Below are positions 47,779 through 57,133 of a stretch of 61,270 nt of DNA, one piece after another (the first letter of the stretch is position 1; the number at the start of each line of letters is the position of its first letter). The translations under genes and the position numbers were made by a program. A model generated the notes under the pieces. It saw only the letters and a program-made list of their open reading frames with translations, had not been told where the DNA came from and did no database searches. This DNA is from Planctomycetaceae bacterium (GTDB taxonomy: Bacteria > Planctomycetota > Planctomycetia > Planctomycetales > Planctomycetaceae), in NCBI GenBank assembly GCA_028284145.1, contig JANQSH010000078.1, positions 1 to 61,270 on the forward strand, read 5' to 3'.

Positions 47779-47891
47779 GCCATTCAGAAAATGAGGAGTA
47801 CAAAGGGCAGCCAGTAACTACATTTCATTATTGCCACCCCTTTCCGGACGTTCAATAATGAAATCCACTTTCATTCGGGATAGCAGGACAA

Positions 47892-47936
47892 AAAAAACGC
47901 TGATGAGCCAGAGACTCACCAGCGTTTTCAATTATT
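47892..47936 (-). terminator. Terminator hairpin after DUF1559 gene
   Basis: AAAACGCTGATGAG pairs with CTCACCAGCGTTTT with one mismatch and a 7-base loop (CCAGAGA). On the minus strand it lies about 30 bases after the stop and is followed by a T run. Confidence 0.8.
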
Positions 47937-47963
47937 TCAGCAGCTCTACTGCTTACTCAACAA

Positions 47964-48701
47964 CTACGGCAGGTCAACAACCGCACCATCATTAATGATG
48001 GCCAATTTGTTGCCATTGGTAGGAGAACCTGTCGAAACATAAGCATCCGGCAGGAAGTGGGTCGAGCCATCAGCAAAGGTCACCTGGCAGCCACCTTCGT
48101 GGTCGCTCTGCAGTTCAGCAACTCCACCGATCGCAGAACCGACTGCTGCGTCATTCTGGGCCCAGTTCTTCACGCCGAGAACTTCCTGAATCGCGATTGT
48201 ATTGGATGTCCCATCGGTAATGTCACGAATACGGGTCGGGTTACCGGTTGTCTTAATCACACCATCAGCGGGTGAAGCACTGACGGCACCCACACAACCT
48301 GCATAGGTCGTTTCCGCACCAGAGAAGGTCACAGCGACGTTCGATGGACAAAGCAAGGTTTCAATGTTGCTTGTGTTGCCTGTAACGTAAGTCGTGAGAG
48401 GTGTAACATCATCAAACAATGGAGCCTGATCCATCTGTGCCCAAGTCTGTGCGATCCAAGGGCCAGCGGTGGTCGCGTTCGGGAAGGTCGTGTGACCTGG
48501 GAACGACTTGTAGACGTCATGGAAGTTGTGGATCGCAACACCAAGCTGCTTCAGACGGTTTTTGCAGTCGGTACGGCGGGCGGCTTCACGGGCCTGCTGA
48601 ATTGCGGGCAACAGTAAAGCGATGAGGATCGCGATAATGGCGATCACGACAAGCAGCTCGATCAGCGTAAAACCACGAGCTTTCCTGGACTGAAGTTTCA
48701 T
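47964..48701 (-). CDS. DUF1559 pseudopilin-like protein
   Basis: 245 aa. It starts with a short basic leader ([10 protein letters not shown]) and the prepilin motif [16 protein letters not shown], with the conserved Glu five residues after the cleavage Gly. A helix [28 protein letters not shown] region follows ([16 protein letters not shown]), then the DUF1559 body ending in [13 protein letters not shown]. The family is one of the largest in planctomycetes, with hundreds of copies per genome, and is processed by a prepilin peptidase into a surface or secretion-related fibre or anchor. A GspE-like ATPase is present at 54.2 kb. A terminator follows. Confidence 0.95.
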   Translation of the reverse strand: MKLQSRKARGFTLIELLVVIAIIAILIALLLPAIQQAREAARRTDCKNRLKQLGVAIHNFHDVYKSFPGHTTFPNATTAGPWIAQTWAQMDQAPLFDDVTPLTTYVTGNTSNIETLLCPSNVAVTFSGAETTYAGCVGAVSASPADGVIKTTGNPTRIRDITDGTSNTIAIQEVLGVKNWAQNDAAVGSAIGGVAELQSDHEGGCQVTFADGSTHFLPDAYVSTGSPTNGNKLAIINDGAVVDLP

Positions 48702-49293
48702 ACTCTCTTCTCCCTTTCAAAAAAGAACGAACGGAACAAATCCCACTGCGTCTGCCCAAACAGTCAAAAATAAAGCCAACATTTCTTCAAAGGATTTCGT
48801 AATCTGTTTTGCCCTGATGAATTTTGGTTGTGCTTTTTGGTCATTGCAGACGGCCCGGAACCTCACTCAAAGTTGAATAACGACGTTCAAATTCACAAAA
48901 TGACTGATCAAATGAAAATCGCTTCGCCAATCAGGGGGTGTACAAGGCATGGCAAAAATCTGGAGTTATGAATGGTGCGAGACACACCGCCTCCGTAAAG
49001 GGCCACGAATGTATATTTAATCCGATCTTTTCTGGAATGCAAGTGAATTTATTCGTTTGGACGCAATTTCCCAGAAAACGTCAGATCGGTCGAAAATTGA
49101 AACAATGAAGACTCGCTGAAGTCTGCACCCCAGCACCATCAATACCCGCCTCTAATACAAATCAGCGTCAAGATTCTTAATTTTTTTGTCCGTTTTTTCT
49201 GCTCAACAGGAACCGTTGCCGAAACGGAACAGTGAGAATACTGCGAAAAGTTCTATAAACAAGCGATTTGTGGCTGCTTGCAAGGCCGATTCT
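48702..49293. promoter_or_regulatory. Upstream region of DUF1559 gene
   Basis: About 590 bases, AT-rich for this window. No gene seen. The long untranslated stretch directly upstream of the pseudopilin start likely holds its promoter; I cannot fix the elements. Confidence 0.35.
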
Positions 49294-50547
49294 TCACATC
49301 AAAATCCCCGCGATACAGGCGGTCATACAGCAGGCGAGCGTTCCCCCCAACATGGCCCGTAAACTGAGCCGGGCCAGATCGCCTTGACGTTCAGGAGCAA
49401 TCCCGCCGATGCCCCCAATCTGAATCCCGATTGAGCCGAAATTCGCGAATCCGCACAAGGCATAAGTCAGAATCAATTCCGATCGCTCACTGATTTTCAC
49501 TGCAGAATCTGCGGACATCCATCTGGCCAACTGGTCAAAGGCAATAAATTCGTTGGCTGCCATTTTGATACCGAGCAGTTGCCCGGCTGCCAGACAATCT
49601 TTTTGCTCGATCCCCATGATCCAGGCCAGTGGATAGAACACGTAGCCAAGAACGATGCCGATGGTCCACTTCTGATCAAAGTAGCTGCCAACCCAGATCA
49701 ACACTGCATCGAACATGGCAATCAATGCGAGGAAGGCAATTAGCATTGCTCCGACGTTGAGGGCCAACTTCATGCCATCGCTGGCACCGATCGCGGCAGA
49801 TTCAATCACGTTGGTTCCGTGCGCGCGGGCCTGAGTTCGGACTGTGCCGCGGGTTTCCGGTTCGTCGATTTCCGGCTGCATCACCTTCGCAATAACCAGC
49901 GCGGCCGGTGCGGAAATGACCGACGCGGTGAGCAGATGGCTGGCATCAATTCCCATGCCGACATAGGCCGCGAGCACGCCACCTGCAATGGTCGAAAAAC
50001 CACCGACCATGACGGCCATTAACTCCGATGTCGTCATCGATTTCACGTACGGCTGAATGACCAGCGGTGCTTCGGTTTGCCCCACGAAGATATTCGCTGC
50101 CGCAGAAAGCGACTCGGCTCCGGAGGTGTTGAGCATCTTCTGCATCACCCAGGCGAGAACATTGACGACCTTCTGCATGATGCCCAGATAGTAAAGAATG
50201 CCCATCAGCGACGAGAAAAAGATGATCGTCGGCAGCACGCCAAACGCGAAGGATCGCAACAGGACAATCGATGGTGGAAGTTCCGGATCGTTTGGGCGGG
50301 GGTACACGCCAAAAACGAATTGACTGCCCTGGTCGACAAAACCGAGCGTGGCATTGAAAAACTGGCCGATGTGATCAAAGACCAGTTGCCCCGGTGTCGT
50401 TTTCAAGATAGCCAATGCCAGGCCAAACTGGAGCAACATCCCACCGATGATAATGCGAAACGGCAACTTCGTTTTGTGGGCGCTCATCAGCCAGGCAAGC
50501 AGAACCATGACGAACAGACCGGTCAGGCTGATGATTCTGGGTGACAC
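49294..50547 (-). CDS. Concentrative nucleoside transporter (NupC/CNT family)
   Basis: 417 aa, starting with GTG at 50547, with GGAG eight bases upstream. About ten helices. CNT markers: GGMLLQFGLALAIL near the start, GQTEAPLVIQPYV with the conserved Glu in the nucleoside-binding loop and SERSELILTYALCGFANFGSIGIQIGG near the end. It imports nucleosides with H+ or Na+. It lies 57 bases after upp on the same strand, so the pair forms a pyrimidine-salvage operon. Confidence 0.93.
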   Translation of the reverse strand: MSPRIISLTGLFVMVLLAWLMSAHKTKLPFRIIIGGMLLQFGLALAILKTTPGQLVFDHIGQFFNATLGFVDQGSQFVFGVYPRPNDPELPPSIVLLRSFAFGVLPTIIFFSSLMGILYYLGIMQKVVNVLAWVMQKMLNTSGAESLSAAANIFVGQTEAPLVIQPYVKSMTTSELMAVMVGGFSTIAGGVLAAYVGMGIDASHLLTASVISAPAALVIAKVMQPEIDEPETRGTVRTQARAHGTNVIESAAIGASDGMKLALNVGAMLIAFLALIAMFDAVLIWVGSYFDQKWTIGIVLGYVFYPLAWIMGIEQKDCLAAGQLLGIKMAANEFIAFDQLARWMSADSAVKISERSELILTYALCGFANFGSIGIQIGGIGGIAPERQGDLARLSLRAMLGGTLACCMTACIAGILM

Positions 50548-50604
50548 GCGAGGTCTCCGCTTTTCCAGGGTGTTCAGATCTGAAGGGGTATACGATACGT
50601 CGAG

Positions 50605-51261
50605 TCAATCGCCGGTTGGTGTCGTGTTGCCGGCTGGTGTCGTGTTGAAGATGCGATCGCCCGCATCCCCCAGGCCGGGAACAATGAACCTGCTCGTATT
50701 CAATTCCGGGTCAATCGCACAGACGTAAATGGACGCATCGGAAAATTGTTCCATCACGGCATCGATTCCCGCTTGAGCCGCGATAATGGCCAGCAATCGA
50801 ATTTCCGGCACGCCCCAGCGTTTAAGGACTTCCATTGCGGCGAGAGCCGATCCGCCGGTCGCGAGCATCGGGTCGACAACCATCGCTACATGCACCGGGT
50901 CGGTCTCCGGCAGCCTGGAGTAATACTCGATCGGTTTTGCGGTGGCTTCATCGCGATACAGTCCCAGATGCCAGACTTCCGAATCGGGCATCAGATTCAG
51001 AATGGGATCGACCATCCCCAAACCGGCGCGAAGAATGGGAACCAGACCAATCCGCTGCGAAAGTTGCGAACCAGTCATTGCAGTCAGAGGCGTTTCGATC
51101 ATGTCTTCTGCCGTTGGCAGATCGCTGGTCGCTTCATAGGCCAGCAGAACAGACAACCGTTGAACGAGCGTTCGGAACTCTGACGGTGGCGTCGACTTGT
51201 CACGCAATCGTGAGAGGTGATGCCGTATGAGTGGGTGATTCACTTCAAAAACGCCGGGCAT
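50605..51261 (-). CDS. upp: Uracil phosphoribosyltransferase
   Basis: 218 aa. It makes UMP from uracil and PRPP. The PRPP loop VDPMLATGGSA and the uracil-binding C-terminal YVCAIDPELN...GLGDAGDRIFNT are intact, as is RAGLGMVDP. After the normal C-terminus there is an odd tail NTTPAGNTTPTGD made by an 18-base tandem duplication at 50611-50646. It is upstream of a nucleoside transporter in the same operon. Confidence 0.96.
   Translation of the reverse strand: MPGVFEVNHPLIRHHLSRLRDKSTPPSEFRTLVQRLSVLLAYEATSDLPTAEDMIETPLTAMTGSQLSQRIGLVPILRAGLGMVDPILNLMPDSEVWHLGLYRDEATAKPIEYYSRLPETDPVHVAMVVDPMLATGGSALAAMEVLKRWGVPEIRLLAIIAAQAGIDAVMEQFSDASIYVCAIDPELNTSRFIVPGLGDAGDRIFNTTPAGNTTPTGD
50611..50646 (-). 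repeat. 18-bp tandem duplication in the upp 3' end
   Basis: gccggttggtgtcgtgtt (50611-50628) is followed by gccggctggtgtcgtgtt (50629-50646), one mismatch. It encodes the repeated NTTPAG/NTTPTG tail. Confidence 0.85.
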
Positions 51262-51408
51262 AGGCTCATTTCTCTCGTCTGGCTGACAACTGTCTGGCTG
51301 ACAACATCGGTCGGGAATCTCTTCAAAACGGGCGCGAGCGGGCGTTCATCTTACGAGGCAGAGATGGAATTGCAATTGCCGTGATGAAAACGCATTCCGA
51401 TCACGAAG

Positions 51409-52608
51409 TCATCCGCTAACGTACGCGGCGATTCGTTCGGCATGAATCTGGATCTTCCATATTGCAGCCACAACCTGTCGCATGTCGTTTTCACTGCCCA
51501 GCAGGACCGGGTGATGCAGCGTGAGAATGTTGACATCGGCTTCGGTTGCGTGCGGCAGTTCACCAATCGCACGAAACCGGCGTTGGCTGTGGATGGCATG
51601 CAACGCACGAAATCCGGGTTGCAACGCGACTCCCTCCGCCTGAATTGCACAGGAAAATTGATCGCGCGTCAAACCTGCGAATTCATCCGGCTGAAATCGA
51701 AAACCGAGCTTGTAAAAAGCGGGTTGAGAATTGGACAAATCGCAATGAAATGGGATCAGACCGGCAACACGATCTTTGAGTTGAGAGGTCAGTCGCTCGA
51801 CATTTTCGGATCGTACAGCATTACGTTCGGCCAATCGTGCGAGTTGAGGCAACAACAAAGCCGCCTGAATTTCCGAAAGCGGAGAGGCATCATTCCCGCG
51901 ATGAGTGTAAAGCCGAATTCGCTGCAGGACATCATCGCGATGTGTGAGCAGTGCACCACCTCTTCCCGCAGAGAGCAGTTTACTGCCGCCAAAACTGAGT
52001 ACGCCGACATCCCCCCACAAACCGGCTGTCCTGCCCCGTACCATTGCACCATGCATCTGGCAAGCGTCTTCAATCACGGGCACGTCTGCTTGTTCGGCAA
52101 TCTCCCGAACAGCCTGCATGTCGACCATCCCACCATGCAAGTGCGACACGATGATCGCGCGGGTTTTTTCGGTGATTGCCGCTTCGATTTGTGACGGGTC
52201 GATCTGCCAGTTCCTCGCTTCGACATCGACCAGCACCGGAGTTGCGCCAAGCGTGAGGATGTTCTGAAAATTCGCTTTGAAATCGTAAGCGGCGAGAATC
52301 ACTTCATCTCCGCTGCCGACTTTGAATCCGCGCAGGGCCAATTCCATTGCCACCGTGCCACTGGAACAGAGTAACACATCAGCGCCATCGTGCATCTTGG
52401 AGAGCGCGTTGATTAACCGGTCACAATGCGGGCCATGATATCGCCCCCACGAACCATCCTCCCAGGCGTCAAGCAGCACCTCGCGAATGGCGTCGTCCTG
52501 TAATGGCCAGCCCGGTGCACCGGCGGGAAAAGTCGGCATACCACCCAGGACCGCTGGCATGTCCGGATGATCCGGAACCAATGCCGGATGATCAGAATGG
52601 GACGTCAT
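51409..52608 (-). CDS. DegT/DnrJ/EryC1/StrS aminotransferase
   Basis: 399 aa from the ATG at 52608 (MTSHSDHPALVP). PLP-dependent aminotransferase of the sugar-nucleotide type: DVLLCSSGTVAMELALRG, GSGDEVILAAYDF, VIEDACQMHGA (Asp holding the pyridine N) and LSFGGSKLLSAGRGG with the Schiff-base Lys. Such enzymes aminate keto-sugars for surface glycans. The frame continues upstream through repeat copy G to 52668, but those 20 residues are a translation of the repeat and are left out. Nearby genes do not form a sugar cluster. Confidence 0.88.
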   Translation of the reverse strand: MTSHSDHPALVPDHPDMPAVLGGMPTFPAGAPGWPLQDDAIREVLLDAWEDGSWGRYHGPHCDRLINALSKMHDGADVLLCSSGTVAMELALRGFKVGSGDEVILAAYDFKANFQNILTLGATPVLVDVEARNWQIDPSQIEAAITEKTRAIIVSHLHGGMVDMQAVREIAEQADVPVIEDACQMHGAMVRGRTAGLWGDVGVLSFGGSKLLSAGRGGALLTHRDDVLQRIRLYTHRGNDASPLSEIQAALLLPQLARLAERNAVRSENVERLTSQLKDRVAGLIPFHCDLSNSQPAFYKLGFRFQPDEFAGLTRDQFSCAIQAEGVALQPGFRALHAIHSQRRFRAIGELPHATEADVNILTLHHPVLLGSENDMRQVVAAIWKIQIHAERIAAYVSG

Positions 52609-52706
52609 GAGCAGTTTGCCTTTTCGTGTGACGGTTTTCGCTTTTGGGAGTCTATATTTGCAGGCCAAACGGCGTACATCGCGCCACGAAAGAGCGTAAT
52701 ACGCTC
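52609..52706 (+). repeat. Dispersed 98-bp repeat, copy G
   Basis: gagcagtttgcc at left and the perfect palindrome gagcgtaatacgctc at right (52692-52706). Its left end directly precedes the start codon of the minus-strand aminotransferase, so its aaaagg element (minus strand) may serve as the ribosome binding site. Confidence 0.88.
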
Positions 52707-52837
52707 ATGTGAAACCCTGATTTGCAAGCTGGCGACAGTTGGCTGTTCGATTCAGTTGGTGATACCGCCACCACACGATACGATGGTGAGTTCACAAAAC
52801 AACAACAACATCGAGGACGGATTAAAAGCGAGATTCG

Positions 52838-53944
52838 ATGACGGACAGAATTCGATACATCATGATTGGCGGTTTTCTCGGTGCGGGCAAGACCACCACA
52901 CTGGGTCGGCTGGCAAAAACCTACATCGCTCGCGGAAAACGGGTCGGCATTGTCACCAACGATCAGGCAACCGATCTGGTCGACACCCGCACGCTGCGCG
53001 CTCAGGGATTTGACGTCGGCGAAGTCGCCGGGGCCTGTTTCTGCTGCAACTTCAACGAATTGCTCGAAACGATGTCAAAGCTGGGGGAGGACGAACGGCC
53101 CGACATCATTCTTTCCGAACCGGTCGGCAGTTGCACCGATCTGGTTGCAACCGTCATTCAACCGTTAAAGCGGCTGTACGATGCCGAGTTCACCATCGCC
53201 CCCTATTGTGTCATTCTCAAGCCAGGCCACGGCAGGCGCATTCTGGCGAATGAAAAACGGGCCGGATTCTCACCCAGAGCGGCTTACATTCTCAAAAAAC
53301 AGTTGGAAGAAGCCGATGGCATTCTGATCAACAGGATCGACGAATTAAGCGACGAGCAGGCAGCCGAACTCGCCGGGCTGATTCACGAAACGCACCCTGA
53401 TACGCCACAACTTCGCATCTCTGCGCGAGACGGAACCGGATTTGACGCGCTGCTGGAATTTCTGGAACAGGATGGTGATTTCGGTCGGAAGGTGCTCGAT
53501 ATCGATTATGACATTTACGCAGATGGGGAAGCGGAACTTGGCTGGCTCAACAGCAGTATCCATATCCGTGACGATGAAACGTTCGCGCTGGACGATCTGT
53601 TATTCAGCGTGATTGGCAAGCTGCAGGTGTCATTGGATGAAATCGAAGCGGAGACCGCACATCTCAAGGCGATTGGTTTGTGGGAGGGGTTTTATGGCGT
53701 CGCGAATCTGATCAGCCGCGACAGCGATCCGGAATTGTCGCTCCCCTCGAATTGCGAAGTGGACGATGTCGAGTTGATTGTTAATGCGCGGGTGGCGGTT
53801 GATCCGGAACAGTTGGAAACGCTGGTTCAATCGGCTGTGAAAGAAGCGTGTGAACAGTTGGGGGCAGAGGCGGAATTCCGGCAGACGCAGAGTTTCCGCC
53901 CCGGCCGCCCGGTCCCAACGCATCGGTTTGATGATGCCGGGTGA
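52838..53944 (+). CDS. COG0523/CobW-like metal-chaperone GTPase
   Basis: 368 aa. G3E GTPase: P-loop [12 protein letters not shown], the CxCC-type metal-binding motif in GACFCCNF (the hallmark of COG0523 proteins), [10 protein letters not shown] and a NRID guanine-binding motif. The C-terminal part is unlike CobW proper, with [16 protein letters not shown] and a long beta-rich tail. Members insert or deliver Zn, Co or other metals. No metallo-enzyme gene is beside it, so the client is unknown. Confidence 0.88.
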   Translation: MTDRIRYIMIGGFLGAGKTTTLGRLAKTYIARGKRVGIVTNDQATDLVDTRTLRAQGFDVGEVAGACFCCNFNELLETMSKLGEDERPDIILSEPVGSCTDLVATVIQPLKRLYDAEFTIAPYCVILKPGHGRRILANEKRAGFSPRAAYILKKQLEEADGILINRIDELSDEQAAELAGLIHETHPDTPQLRISARDGTGFDALLEFLEQDGDFGRKVLDIDYDIYADGEAELGWLNSSIHIRDDETFALDDLLFSVIGKLQVSLDEIEAETAHLKAIGLWEGFYGVANLISRDSDPELSLPSNCEVDDVELIVNARVAVDPEQLETLVQSAVKEACEQLGAEAEFRQTQSFRPGRPVPTHRFDDAG

Positions 53945-54082
53945 GGTCTGGTTGTGCAGACTGTGGTCCTGCAAGAATTTCGCAATACAACGGTATTCAT
54001 TTTCATACCGCATTCATTTTCATGCCACCATGTCTGATTGACTGACATACGACCAGCCTTTTCGCTATTCTGAAGGCGTCAT

Positions 54083-54180
54083 GAGCAGTTTACCTTTTCG
54101 TGTGGCGTTTCTCGCTCGCGGGAATCTGTATTTGCAGGACGAAAAATGTCCATCGCGCCACGAAGGAGTGCAATACGCTC
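54083..54180 (+). repeat. Dispersed 98-bp repeat, copy H
   Basis: gagcagtttaccttttcg at left, gagtgcaatacgctc at right (wobble and one mismatch). It ends one base before the start codon of the GspE-like gene, and its internal gaaggag may act as that gene's ribosome binding site. Confidence 0.87.
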
Positions 54181-54181
54181 T

Positions 54182-56095
54182 ATGGGCCAACGGAATTGCC
54201 AACTTCTGAATTCTGATCGATGGGATGGCCGTCCCCAAAAAGGTCTTTGCAGCCTGACTTTGATCGTGTTGATCTTATGCGGATTGTTGATGAGTGTGGA
54301 AACGCCTTTGCAGGCCCAACCCCCCGCTTCCGGTCCATCACCATTTGATGGCCCACCAGCCGGGCCACCAGAGGCCGCTCCTCCTCCGGCAGCCGCACCA
54401 AAGGCACCACCCTATCCGCCCAGTCCGGCCGGTTTTTTCCGAGGCAACGATTCCCGCGATTGGAAAACGGCCAGCCATTATTTCAGCCCCTTTCGTGTGA
54501 TTCTGGCCTTCGGCACGTTTACCTTCTGGATCTGGAGTTCGAATTGGGTCAATATCGACAGCCGAAAACTGGGCGTCCGAAATCGGTTCTGGAATTCCCT
54601 CACTCTGCCCGCGGGCATCATCGGAACGCTGGGGGTGATCTGCCTCCCGCTGTTTCTGATCGGGGTTCTTTTTCAGGCGATGTGCATTTGGGGGGTACTC
54701 GGTTTTTATATTCGCGAACGGAACGACCGCGTACCCGATCCGTTGAAAGTGATGACTCCACGACACATTCGTAATGTCACGATCCGCACGCTGAAGAAGA
54801 TCGGCATCGAGATCGGCAGCGCGGAAACACAAAGCCAGGCCACCGGTGCTCCAATACGGTTCATCGCCAAGAGTTCCGGTCCACACGGCAGTGACGAAAC
54901 CTTCAGTTCTTCGAATGTTGAAAAATCGCAGGGGTACCTGGCGGCGAAGGAGTTGATGTACGATTCGATTCTCCGTCGCGCAACCGACGTTCACCTCGAA
55001 CCCAAAGAAGACCAAATGGCGATTCGGACACGAATTGACGGGGTGATGTATCCGGTCGAACCGTTCGAGCCAACGATTGGAGCTTCGGTCGTCAACATCT
55101 TCAAGGTGCTCTCGGCGATGGACATTACCGAGCGGCGACGTCCACAGGATGGCAGCTTTCGCGCCGAACTCGAGGGACGGCAAATTGACTTCCGTGTCGC
55201 GACGCAGGGAACGCGGCATGGCGAGAAGATGACCATTCGCGTGCTCGATCAATCGTCCAATGTTGCCAAACTGGACAAGATCGGGCTGCGAAAGGCGTTG
55301 ATGCTGCAGATCAAGGAAATTGCCCAGCAGCCGCACGGCATGTTTCTGAGTTGTGGGCCGACCGGTGCCGGTAAATCGACGACGCTGTACGCGGCGTTGC
55401 ATGAGATTGACGTCTATCAGAAGAATATCATCACGGTGGAAGACCCGGTCGAATATCGGATGGATAACGTCAACCAGATTGAAATCAACACCAAGGCAGG
55501 CCAGACGTTTGGCGCATCGTTGCGATCGATTCTGCGTCAGGACCCGGATGTGGTGATGATCGGTGAAATTCGGGACCAGGAAACCGGGCAGATTGCATGC
55601 CAGGCTGCAAATACGGGGCACATGGTTTTCTCTACGGTCCACGCCAACGACACGATTACCGCATTGTTCCGCCTGCTGGAACTGGGGGTCGAGCCATTCA
55701 TGGTGGCCAATTCGATCTCTGCGATTCTTGGTCAGCGTCTGGCGCGGCGTCTCTGCCCCGATTGCAAAGTCGCCTATAAACCGAAACCGGAATTATTGCA
55801 GAAGGTCGGTTTGCCGGCAGATAAGGTCGACAATTTTTACCGCACGCCAACCCCGGAAGAAGCGGAAGAACCTTGCTCGACATGCGGGGGGCTCGGTTTC
55901 CGGGGGCGGATTGGCGTGTTCGAGCTGCTGGTCATCACCGACAACATGCGGGACATGATCCGCGATAAGGTGCCGGTTTCCAAAATTAAAAATGCCGCCC
56001 GGAAGAACGGCATGTTGTACATGAAAGAGGAAGGATTGCGACTGGTTGTGCGGGGTGTCACTTCGATGGATGAGGTCCTCCGCGTAGTGAAATAA
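54182..56095 (+). CDS. GspE/PilB-like ATPase with N-terminal signal and membrane segments
   Basis: 637 aa from the ATG at 54182. Residues to about 50 hold a hydrophobic signal-like stretch (LIVLILCGLLMSVETPLQAQ), then a Pro/Ala-rich region, then helices (VILAFGTFTFWIW and PAGIIGTLGVICLPLFLIGVLF). The rest is a type II secretion/type IV pilus ATPase: RRATDVHLEPKED, Walker A GPTGAGKS (about 392-399), Asp box, Walker B VVMIGEIRD, HANDT and the zinc motif CPDC...CSTCGG. Normal GspE/PilB is cytosolic, so this is a membrane-anchored form. A frame from 54146 starts inside the repeat. It may serve the DUF1559 pseudopilins. ATPase call firm. Confidence 0.93.
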   Translation: MGQRNCQLLNSDRWDGRPQKGLCSLTLIVLILCGLLMSVETPLQAQPPASGPSPFDGPPAGPPEAAPPPAAAPKAPPYPPSPAGFFRGNDSRDWKTASHYFSPFRVILAFGTFTFWIWSSNWVNIDSRKLGVRNRFWNSLTLPAGIIGTLGVICLPLFLIGVLFQAMCIWGVLGFYIRERNDRVPDPLKVMTPRHIRNVTIRTLKKIGIEIGSAETQSQATGAPIRFIAKSSGPHGSDETFSSSNVEKSQGYLAAKELMYDSILRRATDVHLEPKEDQMAIRTRIDGVMYPVEPFEPTIGASVVNIFKVLSAMDITERRRPQDGSFRAELEGRQIDFRVATQGTRHGEKMTIRVLDQSSNVAKLDKIGLRKALMLQIKEIAQQPHGMFLSCGPTGAGKSTTLYAALHEIDVYQKNIITVEDPVEYRMDNVNQIEINTKAGQTFGASLRSILRQDPDVVMIGEIRDQETGQIACQAANTGHMVFSTVHANDTITALFRLLELGVEPFMVANSISAILGQRLARRLCPDCKVAYKPKPELLQKVGLPADKVDNFYRTPTPEEAEEPCSTCGGLGFRGRIGVFELLVITDNMRDMIRDKVPVSKIKNAARKNGMLYMKEEGLRLVVRGVTSMDEVLRVVK

Positions 56096-56114
56096 ATCCA
56101 CGTAGTGAAATAAA
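56083..56114 (+). repeat. 18-bp tandem duplication at the 3' end of the GspE-like gene
   Basis: cgtagtgaaataaa occurs at 56083-56096 and again at 56101-56114, period 18. The first copy carries the stop codon; the second is a spare copy just after it. Confidence 0.85.
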
Positions 56115-56267
56115 AATGTGTCACGGGGGCCGTGTCCTCACTTGCGTGGGCATGTCTGACAGAAATTTCTCGTAGCGCAGGAGCTTCCCTGCCTTCATGA
56201 TAACAAGGATGACAAGACAGTATGGCATGCTTCTGCGGTCCCGATTCCTGAGATGAAGTTGATCCTG

Positions 56268-56365
56268 GAGCGTATTACGCTTTTCTGTGGCGCGAAAATC
56301 GTCTTTTGGCCTTCAAACGCAGACTTCCACGAGCGAAAACCGTCACACGAAAAGGTAAACTGCTC
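56268..56365 (-). repeat. Dispersed 98-bp repeat, copy I
   Basis: Reverse-oriented. Ends are gagcgtattacgctt (palindrome with its outer pair lost) and aactgctc. It lies in the gap between the GspE-like and CvpA-like genes. Confidence 0.87.
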
Positions 56366-56432
56366 TGGAGCCGCAGTTTCGCAGAGGATTCGAGATTACG
56401 ATTGAGATTATGAGAAAGAAATTAAACTGAGG

Positions 56433-57101
56433 ATGATCGATATCGCTTTACTCATTGTGTTTGGGCTGGTGACCTGGTGCGTTGCCAGCGAAGGTGTGTG
56501 GGGTGCGGCCATCGTATTCCTTTCGACGCTGTTCGCCGGTCTCCTGGCAATGAATTATTTTGAAATGGTCGCCATCTTCATGGAACGGTTCATTGGCCGA
56601 AACAATCCCTGGAGCCGACTTTCTGACGTCGTTGTACTACTGATTCTGTTCGGCGGGCTGGTGATGGTCTTCCGCTTTATGTTTGACCATCTCTTCAAAG
56701 GAACGGCGGAAGTCGAAGATGCGGTCAACAGTCTCGGTCGCTGGGCGATTGGAGCGGTCACTGGTTACATGACGATGGCCATTCTGCTCACTGCACTGCA
56801 CACTGCTCCCTTCCCCCGCGAGTTCTGGGGATTCACGCCGGAAAGGAAGAACTTTCTGGGGATGACCGCACCCGACCGGCAATGGCTGGGGTTCGTGCAG
56901 TACGTTTCAGAAAAGTCGTTCCGGCGGGGAAAATATCCTCGCATTTTTGATGGCCCGCAATGGACACTGCCCCAGCACGATGTCCGTGTCTGGCCCAGTT
57001 TTCCGATTCGTTACGCGACCCGCCGACAGCAATACCAGGAATGGGCCGCCGCTCATGCAGCCAGGCAAACGCGAGAGCCAACCGAACCGCTTGAGAAGTA
57101 A
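56433..57101 (+). CDS. CvpA family-like membrane protein
   Basis: 222 aa. Four hydrophobic segments in the first 125 residues (IALLIVFGLVTWCVA, AAIVFLSTLFAGLLAMNYF, VVVLLILFGGLVMVFRFMF and a Gly-rich GAVTGYMTMAILLTAL). The pattern and the DAVNSLGRWAIGAVTGY region fit the CvpA/colicin V production family, which is linked to envelope integrity. A 95-residue soluble tail with many aromatic and basic residues follows. It runs in the same direction as the GspE-like gene but is separated from it by a repeat copy. Confidence 0.72.
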   Translation: MIDIALLIVFGLVTWCVASEGVWGAAIVFLSTLFAGLLAMNYFEMVAIFMERFIGRNNPWSRLSDVVVLLILFGGLVMVFRFMFDHLFKGTAEVEDAVNSLGRWAIGAVTGYMTMAILLTALHTAPFPREFWGFTPERKNFLGMTAPDRQWLGFVQYVSEKSFRRGKYPRIFDGPQWTLPQHDVRVWPSFPIRYATRRQQYQEWAAAHAARQTREPTEPLEK

Positions 57102-57133
57102 CAACGTTCAGGTGCAGGACACAGACAGGCCAA

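Noticed and set aside
52609..52668. 20-residue extension of the aminotransferase
   Set aside because: It translates repeat copy G; similar peptides appear in other repeat copies, so it reflects the repeat and not a protein.
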